The notes beneath the pieces are model-generated. The model did no database searches. It was not told the DNA's origin and saw nothing but the letters and a program-made list of their open reading frames with translations. Positions 22,479 to 31,218 of a stretch of 44,963 nt of DNA are shown piece by piece. The translations under genes were made by a program, and so were the position numbers. Position 1 is the first letter of the stretch. Each line of letters begins with the position of its first letter. Source of the stretch: Kribbella antibiotica (GTDB lineage Bacteria; Actinomycetota; Actinomycetes; Propionibacteriales; Kribbellaceae); contig NZ_SMKX01000063.1 in NCBI RefSeq assembly GCF_004349055.1, positions 1-44,963 of the forward strand. The letters run 5' to 3'.

Positions 22479-24398
22479 TCAGTTCATTCGGGTCAGGCGG
22501 CCGTCCGGGTCGACCTTGACGGTGATCTTCTGGGTGCCGACGGTGAGGTCGACGAAGAAGTTCGTCCCGGCGGATCGGGTGGTGTACGAAACCTCTTCGC
22601 CGGTTTTCGCCGGGGCGACGACGGACAGGATGCGCGCGTTCTGGCCGGTCTGGGTGAACTTGACGACCGGTGCGGGCGTCTTGGCGAAGATGTCCGGGAG
22701 GTACCAGCCCTGCGCCGGGTTCGACTTTCCCTGGTCGACCGTCGTGGTCCCGTTCATCTGCCCGAACGGAATCTGGAACAGATGCGTCCGTACGCCGCCA
22801 CCGGTCGCGACCGCGGTCGTCGGCGACTGCACGGTGACCGTCTGCCCCGGGGCCAGGTGCCACAGCGTTTCGTAGCGTTGCTCGCTGCCCGACTCGCCAC
22901 GGTCCAGCGCGACGACGACATCCGGATCCTTCAGCACCAGCACGTCCCGGGTGCGCTTGACGCCCTCGGCCGGTTCGTCGGCGAGCTTGTAGTAGTCCGA
23001 GTTCGAGGTACTGGCCGAGCCCACCAGCCGGGTCTTCACGAGCTTGCCGGTAGCGGTCGGGATCGTCATCACGTTGTGCGCGGCCTGGCTCGGCGCCCAG
23101 TCCTGCAGGTCGCCCTTCTTGTACCCGTAGTACCCGGGGTCGATCAGGACGTCGTGCCCGTGCCAGTTGTAGTTGATCGAGGTGTGGTCGTCATGCCCGT
23201 GGTACTTCTTCTCCTGCCCGAACCGGATGCTGTACGCCGACTCCTCGCCGAACGCCTGCGTCTCGCCCCAGCCGGTGTGCCCGAAGATGTAGCCACCCTT
23301 GAAGATCCCCGTACGGCGCTCCGGCCGCGGACCCGACTTACCCTTCGACCAGACGAACTCCCACGGCGTACCAGGGTAGTTGTCCGCCTTCTTCTGGGTG
23401 GTGTTGCCGATCTGGAACAGTTCGCCGTTCGGCTTGGTGGCGAGCGCCATCCATTCGGCCAGCAGTTTGCGCCGGGCATCGATCGCCGGTCCCGGGTCGA
23501 TCCCGCACGCCCGGACGAACCTGGCCGCCCGGCCCCACAGTTCGTAGTTGAAGCCGGCATAGCCGACGGACTGCTCGTTCGTCGTACCCTCGGCGTCGAT
23601 GGACTGGACGACCGCGGAGTTCAGCCGGCCGACGGCCTTCCGCATCAGGTCCTCGCGGTTGAAGGTACAGCCGACGCCGAACAGCGCGATGCTCTCGTCG
23701 GTGCCGTGGTTCCGGTTACCGCTCCAGTGATCGATCATGTACTGCGCGTGCGTGAGCAGCGCGTCATCGAGCCACTTGTACTCCGCGGGCAAGGTCTTTG
23801 TGTTCAGGGTCTTTGTGTGAAGGCCCGTCAGCACGGCCTGCCGGGCGCAGATCAGCACGTTCGTCCGATGCATCGTGGACTCTGCCGCGCTGGGATTCGC
23901 CTTCCAAGGGAAGGGGTTGTCGCGCACCCAGTCCTGGATGATCGCGAGCGTGTGCTTCATCGCCGTGGCGTTCCCGGCCCGGGCGGCGTCGATCCCGTTG
24001 CCCAGCCAGCGCAGCGAATGCACCCACAGATGCCAGCTGGGATCGTTGTAGGGGTTCGACCCCCAGGTGATATCCCCGGCTCCGTTACCCACCTTGTACG
24101 GCGGGTTCTTGCCCCAGGCGAACGTGTCGTTGAGCACCATCGACAGCGGAATGTCCTTCTGCAGACCGCTGTAGCCCGGGCACGCATAGCCAACGGGAAC
24201 GGGCTTCACTCCCGGAGCCGGCGACAATGGTGTCGACAGCCGCGTGAGCGGCGGCGGCACGGGTTCCGCCGTTCTCGCCTTACCAGGCAAGAGAAGAAAG
24301 ATCGCGCCCGCGAAGGCGATTCCGCAGACCAGGACACACACCGTCACCAAAGCGATGGTGTTACCCAGTTTGCGTTGCAGTGCCTTGTGTCCAGCCAC
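22479..24398 (-). CDS. Membrane-anchored heparinase II/III-like polysaccharide lyase
   Basis: 639 residues. One N-terminal membrane segment (about residues 12-35, TIALVTVCVLVCGIAFAGAIFL is its hydrophobic core region) is followed by a Pro-rich linker, so the enzyme is likely anchored and faces outside. An alpha/alpha toroid (about residues 70-340; NRNHGTDESIALFGVG, TNEQSVGYAGFNYELW) precedes a heparinase II/III beta-sandwich region with KYHGHDDHTSINY near residue 400. That His-rich motif is the family hallmark around the catalytic/metal site. Such enzymes cleave uronic-acid polysaccharides (heparin, alginate and others). No sulfatase or glycosidase partner is adjacent, so the substrate is open. 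Confidence 0.82.
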   Translation of the reverse strand: MAGHKALQRKLGNTIALVTVCVLVCGIAFAGAIFLLLPGKARTAEPVPPPLTRLSTPLSPAPGVKPVPVGYACPGYSGLQKDIPLSMVLNDTFAWGKNPPYKVGNGAGDITWGSNPYNDPSWHLWVHSLRWLGNGIDAARAGNATAMKHTLAIIQDWVRDNPFPWKANPSAAESTMHRTNVLICARQAVLTGLHTKTLNTKTLPAEYKWLDDALLTHAQYMIDHWSGNRNHGTDESIALFGVGCTFNREDLMRKAVGRLNSAVVQSIDAEGTTNEQSVGYAGFNYELWGRAARFVRACGIDPGPAIDARRKLLAEWMALATKPNGELFQIGNTTQKKADNYPGTPWEFVWSKGKSGPRPERRTGIFKGGYIFGHTGWGETQAFGEESAYSIRFGQEKKYHGHDDHTSINYNWHGHDVLIDPGYYGYKKGDLQDWAPSQAAHNVMTIPTATGKLVKTRLVGSASTSNSDYYKLADEPAEGVKRTRDVLVLKDPDVVVALDRGESGSEQRYETLWHLAPGQTVTVQSPTTAVATGGGVRTHLFQIPFGQMNGTTTVDQGKSNPAQGWYLPDIFAKTPAPVVKFTQTGQNARILSVVAPAKTGEEVSYTTRSAGTNFFVDLTVGTQKITVKVDPDGRLTRMN

Positions 24399-24596
24399 CC
24401 CAGCCTCCTCCGGAACCGCGCATGCCGAATAGAGGTCTAGACCGGTATGGGCACAGAGGTATCCGAGGGAAGGTCACCGCATGGTGGTGTCTCCGCCCCC
24501 GGCCCCGGCTTCGGTGTTTCCGGTCAGGACCCTATATAGGCAGTAACGCCTGAGCTGGGCCGAACCGTTGCATGAAGCACCGAAGCGGAGCCGTGA

Positions 24597-24612
24597 TTGC
24601 CACTAGTGGCAA
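24597..24612. promoter_or_regulatory. 16-bp perfect palindrome TTGCCACTAGTGGCAA
   Basis: Fully symmetric, between glyA (21 bases after its stop codon) and the heparinase-like gene (about 200 bases before its start). With no loop it is a poor terminator and looks more like a repressor operator. A second palindrome, CCTATATAGG at 24531-24540, could overlap a promoter for the heparinase-like gene. Confidence 0.45.
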
Positions 24613-24632
24613 CTCTGTTGCTGCTAAGGGAG

Positions 24633-25904
24633 TCAGAGCTCCGGGTACAGCGGAAATTTCGTGGTCAGCAGGCCGACGCGCTCACGCAGACCGTCGAGCA
24701 CCGACTCGTCGGCCGGGTGAACGAGTACGGTCGCGATGATGTCGGCGACCTCCGCGAACTCGGCCGGACCGAATCCACGCGCTGCCAGGGCCGGCGTACC
24801 GATGCGGAGTCCGGAGGACACCATCGGCGGCCGCGGGTCGAACGGCACCGCGTTGCGGTTCACGGTCAGACCGACCGAATGCAGCCGGTCCTCGGCCTGC
24901 TGTCCGTCGAGCTTGGAGTTCCGCAGATCGACGAGCACGAGGTGCACCTTCGTCCCGCCGGTCAGCACCGAGATGCCCGCCTCGCGGACGTCGTCGGCGA
25001 GCAGCCGGGTGGCGATCGCCTGGGCGCCGTCGAGCGTACGGCGCTGCCGGTCGCGGAACTCGTCCGAGGCCGCCAGCTTGAACCCGACTGCCTTGGCCGC
25101 GATCACGTGCTCCAGCGGACCGCCCTGCTGGCCCGGGAACACCGCCGAGTTGAACTTCTTCGCCAAGTCAGCGCGATTGGTGAGGATGACGCCGCCGCGC
25201 GGACCGCCGAGGGTCTTGTGCGTCGTCGTGGTGACGACATCGGCGTGCGGGACCGGGCTCGGGTGCAGCCCGGCCGCGACCAGGCCGGCGAAGTGCGCCA
25301 TGTCGACCATCAGGTACGCGTCGACCAGATCCGCGATCCGCCGGAACTCGGCGAAGTCCAAGTGCAGCGGGTACGCCGACCAGCCCGCGACGATGAGTTT
25401 CGGGCGGTGCTCGAGGGCCAGCCGCTCGACCTCGGCCATGTCGACCACGAAGTCGGTGTCGCGGACGTGATAGGCGACGACGTCGTACAGCTTGCCGCTG
25501 AAGTTGAGCCGCATGCCGTGGGTGAGGTGACCGCCGTGCGCGAGGTCGAGGCCGAGGATCGTGTCGCCCGGGTTGAGCAGTGCGGACATGGTGGCGGCGT
25601 TCGCCTGCGCGCCCGAATGCGGCTGCACGTTCGCGAAGTCGGCGCCGAAGAGCGCCTTGACCCGGTCGATCGCCAACTGCTCGACGACATCGACATGCTC
25701 GCAACCGCCGTAGTACCGGCGGCCGGGGTAACCCTCGGCGTACTTGTTGGTGAGGACCGAGCCCTGTGCTTCCATCACTGCAAGCGGAGCGAAGTTCTCA
25801 CTTGCGATCAGCTCGAGGGTGTCGCGCTGCCGACCGAGCTCGGCCGTCAGCGCTGCCTTGATCTCTGGGTCGAATTCGGCCAGTGACTGGTTGAGGATGC
25901 TCAT
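24633..25904 (-). CDS. glyA: Serine hydroxymethyltransferase
   Basis: 423 residues. PLP-dependent enzyme that interconverts serine and glycine with tetrahydrofolate. The PLP Schiff-base lysine is K230 in TTTTHKTLGGPRGG; substrate and cofactor segments ELIASENF, NKYAEGYPGRRYYGG and QPHSGAQAN are intact. Length is normal. It begins one base after the gcvH stop (TGA-G-ATG), so it is the last gene of a riboswitch-controlled gcvT-gcvH-glyA operon. In this setting it probably works with glycine cleavage to convert excess glycine into serine. Confidence 0.96.
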   Translation of the reverse strand: MSILNQSLAEFDPEIKAALTAELGRQRDTLELIASENFAPLAVMEAQGSVLTNKYAEGYPGRRYYGGCEHVDVVEQLAIDRVKALFGADFANVQPHSGAQANAATMSALLNPGDTILGLDLAHGGHLTHGMRLNFSGKLYDVVAYHVRDTDFVVDMAEVERLALEHRPKLIVAGWSAYPLHLDFAEFRRIADLVDAYLMVDMAHFAGLVAAGLHPSPVPHADVVTTTTHKTLGGPRGGVILTNRADLAKKFNSAVFPGQQGGPLEHVIAAKAVGFKLAASDEFRDRQRRTLDGAQAIATRLLADDVREAGISVLTGGTKVHLVLVDLRNSKLDGQQAEDRLHSVGLTVNRNAVPFDPRPPMVSSGLRIGTPALAARGFGPAEFAEVADIIATVLVHPADESVLDGLRERVGLLTTKFPLYPEL

Positions 25905-25905
25905 C

Positions 25906-26280
25906 TCACTCGGCTCCGATCAGGGTCTGGTACGCCGCGGCGTCGAGGAGGTTGGTGGGTCCGGTGACCTTGATCCGCACGAGCCAGCCGGCCTGGTACG
26001 GGTCGGTGTTCAGCAGACCGGGATCGGCCACGACGGCCTCGTTGAGTTCGACGACCTCGCCGTCGAGCGGCGCGAACAGGTCGCTGACCGACTTGGTCGA
26101 CTCGATCTCGCCACAGGCGTCGCCGGTCGTGATCGCCGTACCGACGGCTGGCAGGTCGACGTACACGACGTCACCCAGGGCCTCGCCCGCGAAGGCGGTG
26201 ATGCCGACGGTCGCGATGTCGCCGTCGATCGAGACCCACTCGTGGTCCGCGGTGTAGTTCAGTTCGGTGGGGACAGGCAT
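25906..26280 (-). CDS. gcvH: Glycine cleavage system H protein
   Basis: 124 residues. Lipoyl carrier that shuttles the aminomethyl group between the P, T and L proteins. The lipoylated lysine is K63 in GEIESTKSVSDL. DHEWVSIDG at the N-terminus and NTDPYQAGWLVRIK near the C-terminus are typical. Its ATG overlaps the gcvT stop by one base (TGATG). The P protein gene is not in the window. Confidence 0.95.
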   Translation of the reverse strand: MPVPTELNYTADHEWVSIDGDIATVGITAFAGEALGDVVYVDLPAVGTAITTGDACGEIESTKSVSDLFAPLDGEVVELNEAVVADPGLLNTDPYQAGWLVRIKVTGPTNLLDAAAYQTLIGAE

Positions 26281-27389
26281 CAGGACTCCTGGCGGCGGTA
26301 GAAGGGGAGCGGTACGACGACCACGTCGTCCTGGGTGCCGCGGATGTCGACCTGCAGACGGGTGCCCGCTTCTTCGTAGATCCCGTCGACGTAGGCCATC
26401 GCGATCGGGTGGCCGAGCGTCGGTGACGGCGCTCCGCTCGTCACGGTGCCGACTTCACGTCCGGTCGTCGGATCCAGAACGGCGTACCCGCTGCGTGGTG
26501 AGCGTCGTCCGGCCGACGTGAGCCCGACCAGCACGCGCTGCGCACCCTCGTCCCGGCGGCGGGCGAGCGCCTCGCGGCCGACGAAATCCGCTTCCTTGCC
26601 AAACGCAACAACCCGGCCGAGGCCCGCCTCGAACGGAGTGATCTCACGACTGAGTTCGTTGCCGTACAACGGCATCCCAGCCTCGAGTCGCAGGGTGTCC
26701 CGGCAGGCCAATCCGGCCGGCTTCAGCCCGTACGGCGTACCGGTGCGCAGCAGCTCGGCCCAGATTCGCGAGGCGTCGTCCGGGCGGCAGTAGATCTCGA
26801 AGCCGTCCTCACCGGTGTACCCGGTGCGCGCCAGCAGAATGTTGCTCCCGGCAAGCTTTGTCTCGGTGATCGCGTAGTACTTCAAACCGAAGATTCCGGT
26901 TTCGGTGAGCTCACCCACGATCTGTGCCGAGACCGGGCCCTGAACGGCGATCAGTGCCCAGCAATCGGTGGCGTCGCGCAGCTCGACAGTGAAGCTTGCA
27001 ATGCGACGCTCCAGCTCGGCGTGCACCACGGCGGTGTTGCTGGCGTTCGCGACGATCAGGAAGTGGTCATCGGCGAGTCGGTAGACGACCAGGTCGTCGA
27101 TGATGCCGCCGTCCTCGGCGCACAGCATCGAGTACCGGGCACGACCCGGGGCGATCTTCGACGGCTGCCCCACCAGGCAGTGGTCGAGAGCCTCGGCGGC
27201 GGTGGCGCCGATCAGCTCGAGCTCGCCCATGTGGGACAGGTCGAACAACCCGGCCGTGGTCCGGACAGCCGTGTGCTCGGCGATGTCGGAGGTGTAGCGA
27301 ACCGGCATGGTCCAACCGGCGAAGTCTGTGAACGACGCACCAAGTTGCTGATGCTCTGCGTGCAGTGCAGTCGCGCGTGGCTCTGTCAT
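26280..27389 (-). CDS. gcvT: Glycine cleavage system T protein (aminomethyltransferase)
   Basis: 369 residues. It transfers the methylene group from the H-protein-bound intermediate to tetrahydrofolate, releasing ammonia. Family blocks are present: FAGWTMPVRY, GLFDLSHMGE, ARTGYTGEDGFEIY and RLEAGMPLYGNEL. First gene of the operon, about 50 bases after the riboswitch; a GGGAG-CT-CCC hairpin lies just ahead of its start and may contribute to ribosome-site control. Confidence 0.95.
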   Translation of the reverse strand: MTEPRATALHAEHQQLGASFTDFAGWTMPVRYTSDIAEHTAVRTTAGLFDLSHMGELELIGATAAEALDHCLVGQPSKIAPGRARYSMLCAEDGGIIDDLVVYRLADDHFLIVANASNTAVVHAELERRIASFTVELRDATDCWALIAVQGPVSAQIVGELTETGIFGLKYYAITETKLAGSNILLARTGYTGEDGFEIYCRPDDASRIWAELLRTGTPYGLKPAGLACRDTLRLEAGMPLYGNELSREITPFEAGLGRVVAFGKEADFVGREALARRRDEGAQRVLVGLTSAGRRSPRSGYAVLDPTTGREVGTVTSGAPSPTLGHPIAMAYVDGIYEEAGTRLQVDIRGTQDDVVVVPLPFYRRQES

Positions 27390-27439
27390 GGAATGGGAGG
27401 CTCCCTCGGTCAGGCATCGTCAACGCGATGCCACTGCTG

Positions 27440-27650
27440 GGTGACCTCCCCGCTCTGTCATCGATACCTGAGAGCTTCGCCGCCGGGATGTGGCGGTTTG
27501 CACCGTGGGTGCGAGTCCCGGAGTAATGACACAGGGGACCCGTCTTTCCAGAGTTCGCCTCATCGGAACGGTCAGTGGGCCTGAGAGATTCTGGGGAGAT
27601 TTGCTCCTTCGGCGCCGGGCAGTGGTGAGCCCGGACTCTCCCGCCCCGAT
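27440..27650 (-). promoter_or_regulatory. Tandem glycine riboswitch upstream of gcvT
   Basis: Read on the minus strand, the first aptamer runs from about 27650 with GGGAGAGTCCGGGC, GCGCCGAAGGAGCAAATC and CTCTCAGGCCC. The second contains GGCGGCGAAGCTCTCAGG and GATGACAGAGCGGGGAGG. CGCCGAAGG, CTCTCAGG and ACAGAG are the conserved glycine aptamer core elements, and two aptamers in series are the classic arrangement. Glycine binding normally switches on glycine-cleavage genes. Boundaries are approximate. Confidence 0.88.
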
Positions 27651-27727
27651 TCGAACGGCGCGATATGCAGTTAGGCGGCCGACTCTAGCAGCCGATCGGG
27701 ACCCTGGGATGTGATTGGGTCGACCCC

Positions 27728-28399
27728 GTGAGTGCCCCAGAGATCGCGTTCCGTCATCGGTGTGCCCAGGCGATCCTCTGGTTCCTGTACGTCGTCGCCC
27801 CGGTCGCCCAGGTGGTGATCCTGGTGTTGCTCGAAGCGTGGGTGTTGGCGCTCCTGTCGGTCTTCTTCGTGGTGCTCTTCTGGTTCCTGCGGCGCGGTAA
27901 CCGCTACGACGTGCGGTACTGGCCGGTCGTCGGTGCCACGACGTGGGGGATGGCCGCGCTCGTGCCGGGCCTGTTCGGCAATGACCATCCGAGCTGGGGA
28001 GTGCTTGCTGCCGTGCCCTGTGCCTTCGTCGGCTACTGGCTCGGCCGGTTGGCGGAGTGGCTCGTCATGAACCCGCTGGACGTCCGGCTCGCCGACAGCC
28101 CGTACCGGTTGGCCTTCCGGTTGCGGGACGAGCCCGGCAGGCGGGTGGTCATCGAGGTCACGTCGCTGGTGCTGCTGACCAGGGTAAAGACGGTGGAGGG
28201 CGGCAAGACGACCAGCAGCGAGGAAGAAACGGAGGTCCCGCTGACGAGTCTCAGGGGCGCCTCCGTCCAGCAGTTGTCCGGCGGGTCGGCGCTGGTCGTT
28301 CAATCTTTTGACGATGAATGGATCCTTCCGGTGGATGACGCCGTCGTACTGGGGCAGATCATCGACCGTCGGATCGCACTTCTGAGGGGCACACAGTGA
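27728..28399 (+). CDS. Membrane protein of unknown function
   Basis: 223 residues, GTG start. Family not recognised. Hydrophobic segments at about residues 13-35, 37-55, 68-85 and 92-112 suggest three or four membrane helices. The C-terminal half is soluble and beta-rich, with charged loops (VEGGKTTSSEEETEVP) and ends IDRRIALLRG. The gene is divergent from the glycine operon and coupled by GTGA overlap to the next unknown gene, so the two proteins probably act together. Confidence 0.72.
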   Translation: MSAPEIAFRHRCAQAILWFLYVVAPVAQVVILVLLEAWVLALLSVFFVVLFWFLRRGNRYDVRYWPVVGATTWGMAALVPGLFGNDHPSWGVLAAVPCAFVGYWLGRLAEWLVMNPLDVRLADSPYRLAFRLRDEPGRRVVIEVTSLVLLTRVKTVEGGKTTSSEEETEVPLTSLRGASVQQLSGGSALVVQSFDDEWILPVDDAVVLGQIIDRRIALLRGTQ

Positions 28400-29643
28400 G
28401 CGGAATGTCGACCTTGAGCCTGGTGCTCATCGTGGTGTCGGTGGTCGGCGTCGGGGTGGGTGCCGCCCTGCTGATCCGGCGGCAGCGGTACATCAAGTCG
28501 CTGCGCGACCGGGGCTGGACCTTTGACGGCAGCCCGGGGTTCGACACGGTCGCGCGGCTGAGCAACCCGCCGTTCGGGCTCGGGTTCAAGCGCTCGCCGG
28601 ACGACCAGATCACCGGTCTGACCGCCGGTGGCCGGCCGTTTCAGGTGATCGAGTACGGCAGTGAGTACTGGAAGGGCTGGGTCGGCATGGTGACGCTGTC
28701 GCGGCACCTGCCCGAGCTGTGGGTCACCGGCGGTCAGACGCTGCCCCGCTCTGGCGTCTCCGCGACCATGGTCCCTGTGCCGCCTGCGCTGGGCACGGGC
28801 TGGACGGTCGGCGTGCAGGACCCGGCCTTCGCGAACGAGGTGCTCACCGGCCAGCTCTGCGTCGCTCTGCTCACCTTGGTCAGCAGCCAGCCGGGCGTGA
28901 ACCTCAGCATCGACGGCGACCAACTCGTCGTACAGGATCCGCCGCGCAAGGACCCCGAGCAGCTCGCTCCCTGGCTGGAGCAGCTTGCGACGCTGGCCGC
29001 CGCCATCGACGCGGCCCCGCTCGACCGCTGGATCCAGCCCGTGCGCGAGCCCCGGCTGAGCTTCTACCAGCACCCCGAGTGGTACTGGGTCGGCCAGGAC
29101 GACAGCCTGCTGCAGAGCACCCCGGTCACCCGCAGCGGCCACGACCACAGCACCAGCAACGTGATCCGCGGTCGCGACGGCGACGGCCCGCCGTTCGTCG
29201 CCTTCACCCACGACTGGAAAACCACCCGCACCGAAAGCTCCACCGACTCCGAGGGCCGCACGACCACCCGCACGGTCACCGAGAACCACAGCGAGCCACT
29301 GCTCGGCTTCGAGCTCCCGGTCCACCTGCCGCGGCTGACAGTCGGCTACTCCGGCCGCGGCATCAGCTTCGAGAGCGAGGCCTTCAACGACCAGTTCTCC
29401 GTCAAGGCCGACGATCAGAAGTTCGCGTACGACGTCATCCACCCCCGCCAGATGGAGTTCCTGATGGCGACCCGCCCGTCGCCGTTCCAGGTCACCGGCA
29501 ACTGGGCGTGGTTCCAGGTGTCCACCCACGACCACCAGACGATCGCGCGGAACTCCTATTTCTTTCGCGACTTCCTCGCCTGGATCCCGCGCTTCGTCTG
29601 GAAGAACGTCGGCCTCCAGGACTCGCCGTACCCGCAGCGTTAG
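28396..29643 (+). CDS. Hypothetical protein with one N-terminal membrane segment
   Basis: 415 residues from a GTG that overlaps the previous stop (GTGA). One membrane segment at about residues 7-27 is followed by RRQRYIKSLRDRGWTFDG and a large soluble part. Two segments of the soluble part (KSLRDRGWTF...GQPF-like near 35-80 and FELPVHLPRLTVG near 310) suggest a repeated domain, but I do not recognise the family. A Ser/Thr/Arg-rich loop (TTRTESSTDSEGRTTTRTV) separates the halves. The stop overlaps the stop of the convergent carboxylesterase gene by 4 bases. Confidence 0.72.
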   Translation: MSGMSTLSLVLIVVSVVGVGVGAALLIRRQRYIKSLRDRGWTFDGSPGFDTVARLSNPPFGLGFKRSPDDQITGLTAGGRPFQVIEYGSEYWKGWVGMVTLSRHLPELWVTGGQTLPRSGVSATMVPVPPALGTGWTVGVQDPAFANEVLTGQLCVALLTLVSSQPGVNLSIDGDQLVVQDPPRKDPEQLAPWLEQLATLAAAIDAAPLDRWIQPVREPRLSFYQHPEWYWVGQDDSLLQSTPVTRSGHDHSTSNVIRGRDGDGPPFVAFTHDWKTTRTESSTDSEGRTTTRTVTENHSEPLLGFELPVHLPRLTVGYSGRGISFESEAFNDQFSVKADDQKFAYDVIHPRQMEFLMATRPSPFQVTGNWAWFQVSTHDHQTIARNSYFFRDFLAWIPRFVWKNVGLQDSPYPQR

Positions 29644-31172
29644 AGTTCGACCGTGCTCCAGAACCGGCACTGATGCGCCCGGCTCAGATCGGTACGGCGG
29701 ATGGTGTGCGCGAGCGACTGGACACCGGAACCGGTGGGGCCCAGGCGCGGCCAGTGGGGGAGACCCGGCGTGTTCGGATCGCCGGTGCGCGCGAAGGCCG
29801 ACCAATAGTCGATCATCGCGTTGGCCAAGTGGTGCTGGGCTGCGGTCAGGGCCGGACTCGTGGCGCCATCGCGCAGGTCGAAGAGGTAGAGAGCGTCGGC
29901 CGAGTGATAGGCGCCGTACGGGTAGGTGACCGGTGGCAGTGTCGGCGGTGCGGTGCGGTCGGCGAACTCGTAGGCGTACGTCGGTGAGCGCCGGGCGAAG
30001 CGCTGGTTCCGTGCCAGTGTTGGGCAGGCGAAGGCGCTGTCGGTCGTGACGGCGGCCCAGGTCCGGCTCGGCGCGATGCCTGGGCGGAGCGGATAGCGGG
30101 CGGCCACCCGGCGGGCGTCAGGTCCGAAAGCCTTGGCCAGATAGTCGTTGTACTGCTGGGATGTGAGCGGCTGATTCGCGAGATCGATCAGGCCTTGGAT
30201 GTAGGTCATTTCGTCGCGAGTCGTGCCCGACAGCATCGGTACGACGGCCATCCGGCCCGCAGCCAAGACCGTGGCGGGGTTCTCGGGCAGGGTTCGGCTG
30301 CCGTAGGAGAGCCCGGCGAAGTGACCGAAGACCGGCATCAGTTCGGGGACGGACTTGTCGCGCAGACAGTCGATTGTCGTGCATTTGAAGGTGGCGGCAA
30401 CGGCCTGCCCACGGGTAGCGACGCTGCCGGCGGATTCCCACGGCGAGACCGTCGGCAGGCCCGGTGCGAGCGCGTTGGCCGGGATGGGCGTCGTACAGAG
30501 TGAGCTTTGAATGATCGCGCGGTGGAACGGGCCTCCTGCGGCGAGGTGGGCGCAGATGCTCTGCCCGCCGGCGGACTGACCGAACAGCGTCACGTTGCCG
30601 GGGTCGCCACCGAAGGCAGTGATGTTGCGCTGCACCCACCGCAGGGCGGCTTGCTGATCCTCGAGCCCGAACGCGCCCGAGCCTTCGAGCCCGGGATAGG
30701 CAAAGTTGCCGAAGATGCCGAGCCGGTAGTTGACCGTGAGCACGACGACGTCACCGCGAACCGACAGTCGATGCGGGTCGTACTCACCTCCCGATCCCTC
30801 GACGAATCCGCCGCCGTGCAGCCAGACCATCACGGGTCTGAGCGCGCCGCCGTCGGCCGGGGTGGTGACGTTCAGAAACAGACAGTCCTCGGCTGCACTG
30901 GGCGGCGTACCGGTATCGGATTTTGCTTGGGCGCACCGTGGTCCCAGGCCGGCGGCATCGCGGACACCGGTCCAACTGGCCGCCGGCGCTGGTGAGCGCC
31001 ACCGGAGCTCGCCGAGCGGCGGCGCGGCGTACGGGATGCCGTTGAACTCGCGGTGATCACCGCGGTCGACCCCGCGGACGGCACCTTGCTGGGTGTGGGC
31101 AATCAGCGGATCCACCGTGGGGATCGCCGGGCCGGTCAGGAGCAGCGGGAGGAGGAGAGCGAGGATCTTCAC
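29640..31172 (-). CDS. Secreted type B carboxylesterase
   Basis: 510 residues, GTG start. A short signal peptide (hydrophobic residues 3-14, then a polar turn) is followed by an alpha/beta hydrolase of the cholinesterase/para-nitrobenzyl esterase family. The oxyanion-hole motif is HGGGF at 119-123, the nucleophile is S200 in GQSAGG, and the likely catalytic His is in GAYHSADALYLF near residue 420. It hydrolyses esters, probably outside the cell; the natural substrate is unknown. No Shine-Dalgarno lies before the GTG, and a palindrome begins 3 bases upstream, so the mRNA may be leaderless and TetR-controlled. Confidence 0.88.
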   Translation of the reverse strand: MKILALLLPLLLTGPAIPTVDPLIAHTQQGAVRGVDRGDHREFNGIPYAAPPLGELRWRSPAPAASWTGVRDAAGLGPRCAQAKSDTGTPPSAAEDCLFLNVTTPADGGALRPVMVWLHGGGFVEGSGGEYDPHRLSVRGDVVVLTVNYRLGIFGNFAYPGLEGSGAFGLEDQQAALRWVQRNITAFGGDPGNVTLFGQSAGGQSICAHLAAGGPFHRAIIQSSLCTTPIPANALAPGLPTVSPWESAGSVATRGQAVAATFKCTTIDCLRDKSVPELMPVFGHFAGLSYGSRTLPENPATVLAAGRMAVVPMLSGTTRDEMTYIQGLIDLANQPLTSQQYNDYLAKAFGPDARRVAARYPLRPGIAPSRTWAAVTTDSAFACPTLARNQRFARRSPTYAYEFADRTAPPTLPPVTYPYGAYHSADALYLFDLRDGATSPALTAAQHHLANAMIDYWSAFARTGDPNTPGLPHWPRLGPTGSGVQSLAHTIRRTDLSRAHQCRFWSTVEL

Positions 31173-31174
31173 CT

Positions 31175-31196
31175 AATCAATACTAATGTATTGGTT
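31175..31196. promoter_or_regulatory. TetR-type operator between the carboxylesterase and regulator genes
   Basis: AATCAATAC and GTATTGGTT form an 8-of-9 inverted repeat around TAAT. The site starts 3 bases upstream of the carboxylesterase start and lies 23 bases upstream of the TetR start, in the very short divergent gap. Likely bound by the adjacent TetR protein. Confidence 0.6.
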
Positions 31197-31218
31197 TGTT
31201 CGTGAGAGGTTGGTCCTC

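Noticed and set aside
22782..24440. Plus-strand frame of 552 codons
   Set aside because: Antisense to the heparinase-like gene, Arg/Val rich with no domain.
28300..29805. Minus-strand frame of 501 codons
   Set aside because: Antisense to the hypothetical gene at 28396, which has coupling to its neighbour and a membrane segment.
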